Shown here: positions 50,509 to 64,000 of the stretch, piece by piece
Position numbering within the stretch: the first letter of the stretch is position 1
Layout of the letters: each line of letters begins with the position of its first letter
Assembly (NCBI GenBank): GCA_019925095.2
Contig: CM034388.1
Span: 2,715,501-2,779,500, forward strand
Reading direction: 5' to 3'
DNA length: 64,000 bases
DNA from: Dendrolimus kikuchii
Lineage: Eukaryota; Arthropoda; Insecta; Lepidoptera; Lasiocampidae
Made by a program: the position numbers and the translations under genes
Notes under the pieces: model-generated
Seen by the model: the letters and a program-made list of their open reading frames with translations, nothing else
What the model was told of the DNA's origin: nothing
Database searches by the model: none

Positions 50509-51895
50509 AAATTTAGTAAGAGGCACAGAACTCAAAGCGACCGGTGGTATTTTATGACACTGATTGATTCAAGTTTATGTTTATATAGAACACTTTGGTT
50601 GATAGAAGACAGTAATAAATCGTCTAATATCAGACAGGCTGAAATAAGTATTTAAAAATATTCAGTTATAAATGTCGAGTTTTCTTCCTAAATTAGGTCG
50701 TCATTGCTTTTCATTTCTGCGCATTTCAACCATATTGATGTAAATACCTTGCATTTCAGCCTTTTAACTAATAATATTTAAATTTCAATAGGAACTACAT
50801 ATCACGATGCTATGTGATACTTTTTATCACAAGAAATAAATTTTCGCGATTCACGGATCTAAAATTTACGTGAGCTACCTAAGTCACTTAACAACGATAA
50901 ATAAACGAAGGTCAAAGACCGCCTGTGATGATTCAAGCTCTTACAAAAGTGCCACGCTTAAATAGATTATGTATTTATAACTTAGGTAACCTATATTGCG
51001 CTTGTCTACGTCTGTTACTCAATAAACATTATTAACAAAAGATAAGTCACATAATGTTAAGTGAAAAGATTTGATGTATATTTTGACAAGTCAATTTAAT
51101 ATATTTGGTATTCCGTATATTCAAGAATAATAGACTAATTGAAGAAGAATAATTATGACAATAGTGCTGCATATACATAAATCTGATAACCTTCCAGAAC
51201 TTACATTCTTCTGTCCTGACCTGTGATGACGTGTCATTCATTTTGACCCAAAAGTATTTTAGGTCTGCTAGATAGATTAGCGTCTGATAGAGATCTCGTG
51301 TGACCAAAAGCCTGGCCTGTGCTAAGGTCAATGTATTGCGTTACCATCACGTTGGAAAAGCTCCCCGTCGTCACGGATTTGGGGTATATTTTTTACGTGT
51401 AAATATCTAGATTTATAGAATTTTTATTGTAAGTATATATTTGTTGTCTAAAGGCTGGTTCCTGCATCTTGTGATTTATTCACTGGCCTTACCATCGGTT
51501 GAATTTTGACCTATCGGTTACTATCGTGAGGCAAATGAACGGTATTATTTAACTCAGTATGTACTAGAGTACTAAACAGTCTTAAAAGCTACAGTCTTTG
51601 TTTTTAAGGACCAGACAGTATATCCGCCATTTATGTCTGAGGAGGATTGGTGAGTTGCACAGATCAGTTATGGATGTGCAAGTTTCATCACGATATTTTT
51701 CTTTATTGTAGGCATGTGGAAATTGTACAAATGTGCACATTAATGCCTAAGTGACGCGTACTCTTGTATAGCTGTCAAAAGCGAACATATCTGTACCACC
51801 TAGTTTAACTTCTTAAAAATGCCCATGTTTTAGACATATAAATTGTTTTACCGAAACCCTAGCTTTACTTTAATAAGTCCCTCTGCGTATTCTAC
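50509..51895. other. Gene-free stretch
   Basis: Beyond the repeat scrap at 50509-50600, no coding sequence or repeat family is recognised. Confidence 0.35.
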
Positions 51896-51909
51896 CGCCT
51901 GTACAACGG

Positions 51910-52250
51910 GTGTTCTTTTTTTTTATTGTAAATAGGTTTACGTTTGACCACGATCACGTCCAGTGCCGGACGATGATGCGGTCGAAGATGGAGCACGCTT
52001 ACCTAGATAGTACCTATTCACACGAGACTTGAAGATTCCCGGATTGTACTTTTCTGGAAACACGGACTCTGGTAGTGCATTCAGCATTGCACAAAGGAAC
52101 GTGGAGGCGAAACGTTTAGTACGCACTGTTAGCGTTTCCACTGTGAAACGATGGCGTAAACCAGAGCGTCTTGTGGTCCGAAGATGGAATGGTGTAGGGG
52201 GAATCAGATCAAACAGTTCACCCGCACACTCTCCGAAATGAATCCTATAA
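51910..52250 (-). mobile_element. Jockey/CR1-like LINE 3' end
   Basis: The - strand encodes [47 protein letters not shown], the polyprotein C terminus, with a T-run at the left. Confidence 0.75.
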
Positions 52251-52399
52251 TATCCTATTCCTGTTCCAAGAAATTGTTTGACCTAATGCCAACGCCTCAA
52301 TTCCTCAATTTTAAAACCGCTCGCCAGCGACGGGATTTTCAACCCCATTTCCTTGAGCTCCCACGCTCAAGTACGCAACTATTCTCTAGCACTTTTTTT

Positions 52400-52582
52400 T
52401 TTGCGCATACAACAATGATCTGGAGGGATATTTCCACCGCGGTTTTCACTTTGCGCTACGACATGAGGTTTTCAAGAAGGGCGTTATAAAATTTCTTAGA
52501 CTTCGGCAAACGTCTATAGGCGACGGTAACCACTTTCCACCGGGTAGGCCCTCCGCCTGTTCGTCTGCAGGCAATAAAAATC
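52400..52582 (+). mobile_element. Jockey/CR1-like LINE 3' end, + orientation
   Basis: Encodes TTMIWRDISTAVFTLRYDM then stop-containing tail, ending gtctgcaggcaataaaaa. Confidence 0.6.
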
Positions 52583-52841
52583 AGACAAATTGTCGGGTCA
52601 GTATTCGAACCTACGTCATCTGAAACGCGATGTTAAGATTTGACTGCGTTAGCCACTTATCTATTAGGGCTTATGTGGAATGCTAGTCCAGCAGTAGGAA
52701 TTTTATTATATCCGACAAAGAACCCTAAAACTTTCAATTACAACGTAATAATAGTTGCAAAAAAATGTATTTTCATAATTTAACGATAAGAATGTGAATA
52801 TAGGGCGGGAGGTCGCTCGCGCCTCCATTTTAGAAAGAAAT

Positions 52842-52886
52842 ATGAAGTCGATAACTTTATTATTTGTCTATTGTGTTCTATCTCAG
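52842..52886 (+). CDS. Exon 1, signal-peptide exon of the secreted protein
   Basis: MKSITLLFVYCVLSQ followed at once by GTAAGA. A separate short leader exon with a phase-0 intron is typical of insect cuticle and other extracellular protein genes. Confidence 0.75.
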
Positions 52887-54228
52887 GTAAGATATGGTTC
52901 AATTATTATTTATCCATTTTGACCAGATGGCGCTGTAGTCAATGTATTTAAATAATAAGTTCTCTCTTGTAAAACGATAAAAAAATTATTATTTGTCAAC
53001 TTTCGAGAGTAATTTGAATTATTTTTTAGGCTACGTTCCATTAGGGAATCACAACGACCATGTTCACGACCGCGATTTTTCCCGTTTCACTTGCTGTGAT
53101 CGAAAATTATGACGTCATTAGTGACGTTTTCGCCACGACCATAACGACCGCAGCCGCCTTGTGGAACGGCTAACGGACTATTTTGGGCGTTGTGAGCTAC
53201 TGATAGAACGCGCTTTTAGTATAAAAATGGAAGAAAACTAGCAATATAAAAATGTTATTTCGAAAAACTACTTCATTCTAACATTATTTCACAGGTCCTT
53301 CTTTTTCAGAACAATGTTTCAGTTTTAGTTATTATTTGGCGGTCTCTGTGGCAAGTGGACTACTTCACTGGGTCACAGAGGTCTTAGGTTCGATTACTTC
53401 TACTTATATGGTAGTTCGTAAAGGAACTGCGTATATTTACATACATAAATTATAAGCTAGTACAATGATAAAAAAATTATAAATAATCTAATACCGTAAA
53501 AGAAAACTTAACTTATTTGTATTATATTCTACCTACCCATAGTCATTAAGGTGCCCAGAAGGCTGGCTAAGTTTCCTCGCTAGATCGCCATACTGATCCG
53601 TTGCCCGAGGTAAGCACCAGCCTTCTGATCACCTGAAGAGTCAATGAGTCGTTTTGATATTTGTCAGTAATTATATAATATTATTTATAACATAGAAATA
53701 ATTTAGCTTGGAGATAATATGTAGTTTGTGTTGTGACTGTTTTTTTATAAATGTTTGTTACAGCACATCAATCCATTATCAGCAGGCGTATATGTCCCGT
53801 CGTTGGCAGCTGCAGCTCCTCTAGTTCTTCCAGCGCCACCCCCAACATACTTTGACGATGCGTGTGTTCCAGCAGCCTTGCAAGCTGTCGCTCCTCTTCT
53901 TCCGACGTTAGCTCCAGCTTTAGCCACAACAATTTCAACATCGATAGCAGCTGCTTTACCGCCATTACTGGAATCTGCTTTACCTTTAGTTTTGACGTCT
54001 GTTCTGACAGCAGCAGGGCCATTGTTAGAGGCAGCAGCACCTTGTTGCAGTACTTCTTTAGCGTTGCCGTATGCAGGGGCACTAGGTTGTGCGCCTGCAG
54101 CCCTTTCGTATGCCCCAGCACTTTCATATCCTGCAGCACTGCCAGGGACATGTTGCGCTGCTCCATTGGCAGCATGCCATTATGCCGCACCAGGTTGTTG
54201 CAGCGCCCCTAAAGTGTATTATTTGTAA
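52842..54228 (+). CDS. Small secreted Ala/Pro/Leu/Cys-rich protein, function unknown
   Basis: Exon 1 (52842-52886) encodes a 15-residue hydrophobic leader that looks like a signal peptide. It is spliced in phase 0 (CAG|GTAAGA to TTGTTACAG) to exon 2 (53764-54228). The 169-residue product is low-complexity. After the leader it has an LAAAAPLVLPAPPPTYF stretch, a central block of amphipathic Ala/Leu/Thr repeats (about 55-105), and a Cys-Ala-Pro-Tyr-rich tail with paired cysteines (PCCST, GTCCAAP, GCCSAP); there are nine Cys in the mature part. I do not recognise the family. Composition and a one-exon leader resemble insect cuticular or eggshell structural proteins and silk accessory proteins, but no chitin-binding R&R consensus or chorion Gly-Tyr repeats are present. 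The poly(A) signal follows the stop at once. Independent of its neighbours; nearby sequence is repeats. Confidence 0.8.
53033..53220. mobile_element. MITE family M1, internally deleted, inside the secreted-protein gene intron
   Basis: Ends acgttccattagggaatcac and gcgttgtgagctactgatag; TGACGTCA is at 53110-53117. Confidence 0.7.
53331..53400 (+). repeat. tRNA-SINE head fragment
   Basis: ggcggtctctgtggcaagtgg followed by a B box (GGTTCGATTAC). Truncated SINE in the intron of the secreted-protein gene. Confidence 0.45.
53505..53670 (-). mobile_element. Reverse-transcriptase-type fragment
   Basis: Nearly the same as 4180-4345 (gtgcccagaaggctggct, cgccatactgatccgttg); ends about 95 bp before exon 2 of the secreted-protein gene. 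Confidence 0.7.
53764..54228 (+). CDS. Exon 2 of the secreted Ala-rich protein
   Basis: The acceptor TTGTTACAG ends at 53763; TAA is at 54226-54228. It encodes the whole mature protein, 154 residues. The compositional bias leaves long open frames on both strands of this exon; only this frame has a leader, splice sites and a poly(A) signal. Confidence 0.8.
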   Translation, partial: HINPLSAGVYVPSLAAAAPLVLPAPPPTYFDDACVPAALQAVAPLLPTLAPALATTISTSIAAALPPLLESALPLVLTSVLTAAGPLLEAAAPCCSTSLALPYAGALGCAPAALSYAPALSYPAALPGTCCAAPLAACHYAAPGCCSAPKVYYL

Positions 54229-54241
54229 AATGATATTTTTT

Positions 54242-54247
54242 AATAAA
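54242..54247 (+). terminator. Poly(A) signal of the secreted-protein gene
   Basis: AATAAA begins 13 nt after the stop codon, which supports the exon 2 frame and end. Confidence 0.7.
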
Positions 54248-54417
54248 ATTAACTGTCGTAGGTATTTCATTTTTTTTTTGTTACATTTACACGATTAATA
54301 TTCAGCTGTATTTTGAGAATTTTGTAATAAATATATATTAAAAAGATCTGAATTATTCATTAACATAAAATCTAAAGCATGAGCAAAACGCATCCGGCGG
54401 CTGGCGCATAAGCATTA

Positions 54418-54571
54418 AGGTGCCTACACGTTAGGATGCGTCCGAACAATGTGCACACCAGAACCGTAACACAATCTTCCGATTGCTTTAGGACGTCCGA
54501 AGGCTTAAGGTCACGTCTTATCTAAATATGTTGTAAGCCACGACTTATAATATGTACACACCTTTATAGTA
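54418..54571. mobile_element. Short MITE-like unit, family M2
   Basis: Shares gcgtccgaacaatgtgcaca with 27040-27075; ends aaggtgcctacac and gtacacacctt are near complements. Confidence 0.6.
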
Positions 54572-54574
54572 TAA

Positions 54575-56420
54575 TATTTAGATTTGCTACGAATAAGAGA
54601 ATTTGTATTATTTCATTGAACAATCGATTGATTTGTAGATGATAATCGGTTTCTAGATTTAATATATATTTAATTTAACGTTAAGCTCCAAAACTTTTAT
54701 CTCATTACGTAAACTTTAATTTTTATTCGCTTTTATGGTATGAAAGTAAATAAATTTCCAGTTTTATTCAAGTTTGGTTCGAACTAAATGAATTTTTAAA
54801 TTTATTTGAACAATTAGTACAGTGAGCGGCAGCACTAAACCTTAAACGTCAAACAAAAGTCATCGTTCCAGGACGACAGGTTACAAAATATCTTAATGGC
54901 TTTATAATTATTTCAATTAAAAGCGAAAAAGTATTTTAAATCAGTTTTAAAGTGTAATAAAGTATCATCGACCATATATTGTCCCATTTAGACTGCAGTA
55001 AGTAAGAACAATTAGCTTAAATTACTCAACTACATGCCTCCTCATCTAATACTTTTATTTTGTGCTCTGTAATGGTGTGCAAATCGGGATAGCTTTTGCT
55101 TGTACATCTTTGTTCCCTAAACCTTGTCAATTTGCCAATTTTAAACATATCAATGTGTATACTTCGCACTTATTGAAGACTGATGTTTTTATAAATTCGC
55201 AAAATTTCTAAACGGTATTGCGCATAGAATTACGTATTACAGGAACATATGTGAAATTTTTCACGTATTTTCCTATTATGTTATTAATTTATAGACTTAT
55301 TTACAAGATTTGTTGAACAACAGTATCCAGGTAATGACTTGCAATCATTGTATGACCTATATAAACAAACGCTTGTCTTTACCTGCCTGTTTATACATTT
55401 TTAAAGTACAGTGACGTTCATAACGCAATTTAACGCTCAATTTACTAGTTTTTATAATATGACATTATTATTGTCTTGTTTGAAATCTAATTATTACAAT
55501 AGTTTTAAAAAGAAATATAGTTGAAATGTTTAAAATGTTGGGACACTACTTACCATCCATATTAACATATAAACTTTTTTCTATTAAAATGATAGATAAC
55601 AATTTATTGTATACCAAAATAAATAGTAAATAATGCATATTTATAAAACTTGGTAAAACAATAGGCAAAATAACAAGCACATTTTTATACTGGAGAAAAA
55701 AAAAACACATTGGCCATAATCTTTTGTTTCTTTTTGTTATATATTGAGTAGGGTCGTATTGCACCTGATGTCAGGAAGAAATGCAGTCTAAGGTGGATCC
55801 AATAAATAACAACTTCTGGCCAAGACCAGAAGTTGTTTATTTGTAATGTTCTACATATTTAAACTATGGATCACACACCTAATTTTGTTAGTTAAAATGA
55901 ACATCCAAAGTGTAATGTTTCATTCTTGTTTATGATAGATATGTAGGTGGTGCAGAGAATGAGATTGGACATAGCTTAAATATACATACTTAAACTACTT
56001 TTTCATTACTATTCCAGCATCACCTACCGGGTCCAATTGTGAATCTAAACTACCGGAGGACCTTCTCCAATATACACAAAAAATTCATTATAATTGGTCC
56101 AGGAATTTTGGAGAAGTTCAGTAAAATACACACAAACAGAAGAACTATATACATAAAGATAGAATAATAATAATATCTCTATTTTCCAGAATGTAGTACA
56201 AAAGTTGTTACAATGATAAGTCAATGTCCTATACATTCTACCATTTTCATGGTGTGCAAAAAATAATAATAATTGTAAATGAATTTAACATTTCTCATGT
56301 ATATTATTTGAAAAATCCATCTTCTGTAACATACCTATATCTATATTTTTATTTATTTATATCTATATTTTTACAATCCCTTACATTTTTTTATTATAAA
56401 TATTTAATTATTTTCAATAT
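54575..56420. other. Gene-free stretch
   Basis: A+T-rich intergenic DNA; inverted pair agaagttgttattt-like at 55800-55842 only. No exon found. Confidence 0.35.
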
Positions 56421-56433
56421 TATTATTCCTTTA

Positions 56434-57018
56434 CATACATACATACATATATAACTTCACGCCAGTTCCATTGCGGGGTAGGCAGGAACAACAGAGCGCC
56501 ATTTAGGCTTATTCTTACACACCTCACTTGCTTCTTTGACATTCATAACTCTTATCATGCACGCTCGTCTGTTCTTAATGCTCCTGACATCACCTTCTGC
56601 TAGTACACAATCAATTTGATCATGGAAGGTGTGTCGTGGCTTTCTGCGACTTCTGCATCCATCCACTTTTGCATTGTATATCTGTTTAGTCATTCTTTCA
56701 TCATGCATTCTTTCGACATGCCCGAACCACCGGAGCATTCCTTTCCTTACCTTCACCCCGACACTCTCTTTCAGACCAACTCTCTTTCTTACTTCGGTAT
56801 TACGATCGCGGTCCACGAGCATCACTCCGCAGATTTTGCGCAGTGCTCTCATCTCGATCGCGTTTACTCTACTTTCATGCTCTCTCTTCCATACTCAACT
56901 CTCGCTTCCATATGTGAGCGTAGGTACCAGCATCGCGTTGTGTATGGCGAGCTGGGTCTTCTGGCTGAGTTTTTTAGCGCCTAGAAGTTTACCTAACGCT
57001 CCTATCACACTATTCCCC
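56434..57018 (-). mobile_element. RTE-like LINE 3' end (copy 9), upstream of CUL2
   Basis: A 12-bp duplication ATTATTCCTTTA lies at 56422-56433 and 57019-57030. 131 codons are open on the - strand. It ends about 275 bp before the CUL2 5' UTR acceptor. Confidence 0.92.
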
Positions 57019-57317
57019 ATTATTCCTTTAGATGTAATATGTATTACTTATAATTTATTTTTAAATAATATGTACATGATGACATGATATAAGTATACAT
57101 CAGAATAATACTGGCTATAGTTATAAAGATATTAATTTAGCTCAGCAATAATGGCTGTTTTATTCTTCAAAAGCTTACATATGAGATAACACTACCTGGT
57201 TTCCATTGTGAATTCACCTTTATGTTAGAGTAAGCATTAGCTTGTATTAGAGAATTTAGCCATCAAATATTATCAAAATAAAGTTGTTTTTCAGTCTGTA
57301 TACAATACTCTCTGATG

Positions 57318-63988
<6,671 letters not shown>

Positions 63989-64000
63989 GTGAGGCCAATG

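Noticed and set aside
53768..54190. 140-codon - strand frame opposite the secreted-protein exon
   Set aside because: A mirror of the GC- and Ala/Leu-codon bias; only the + strand frame has a leader exon, splice sites and a poly(A) signal.

Overview
The window looks like insect nuclear DNA, most likely from a moth or butterfly (Lepidoptera). It is A+T-rich. Its genes have short exons separated by long introns with GT-AG borders, and the space between exons is packed with short, 5'-truncated non-LTR retrotransposon copies, SINEs, inverted-repeat elements and Helitron-like ends of the kind common in Lepidoptera. The order is inferred from gene and repeat style, not from a database match.

Four protein genes are supported, all on the + strand. 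(1) A fatty acyl-CoA reductase (FAR) occupies 13215-31083 and has eleven recognisable coding exons. The start, NADPH-binding motif, active-site YxxxK and C-terminal domain with its membrane segment are all present. The segment of roughly 40 residues that normally lies between coding exons 2 and 3 cannot be found. (2) A mitochondrial-type histidine-triad protein (HINT2-like, 163 aa) has two exons at 33160-33489 and 37846-38007. (3) A small secreted Ala/Pro/Leu/Cys-rich protein of unknown function (169 aa) has two exons at 52842-52886 and 53764-54228. (4) The first five coding exons of cullin-2 (150 residues, start MSLKPR) lie at 57318-63988 and run off the right edge.

Layout: 1-13 kb is gene-poor and repeat-rich. 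It holds an element with an internal 9-bp array, Helitron-like ends, fragments of several LINE families, nested insertions and a probable solo LTR. From 13.2 to 31.1 kb is FAR, with introns swollen by insertions. From 33.1 to 38.2 kb is HINT. From 38.2 to 52.8 kb is intergenic sequence with two inverted-repeat elements that carry minisatellites, a BEL/Pao-like integrase fragment and several MITE-like units. The secreted-protein gene and cullin-2 follow, the latter with RTE-like and Helitron-like insertions in its upstream region and introns.

The genes are ordinary and functionally unrelated: lipid reduction, nucleotide hydrolysis, an extracellular protein and a ubiquitin-ligase scaffold. I see no operon-like or cooperative system. 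The most instructive material is the repeat archaeology: eleven copies of one RTE-like family with readable target-site duplications, two retrocopies only 43-44 bp long, several nested insertions, and inverted-repeat elements with internal tandem arrays.
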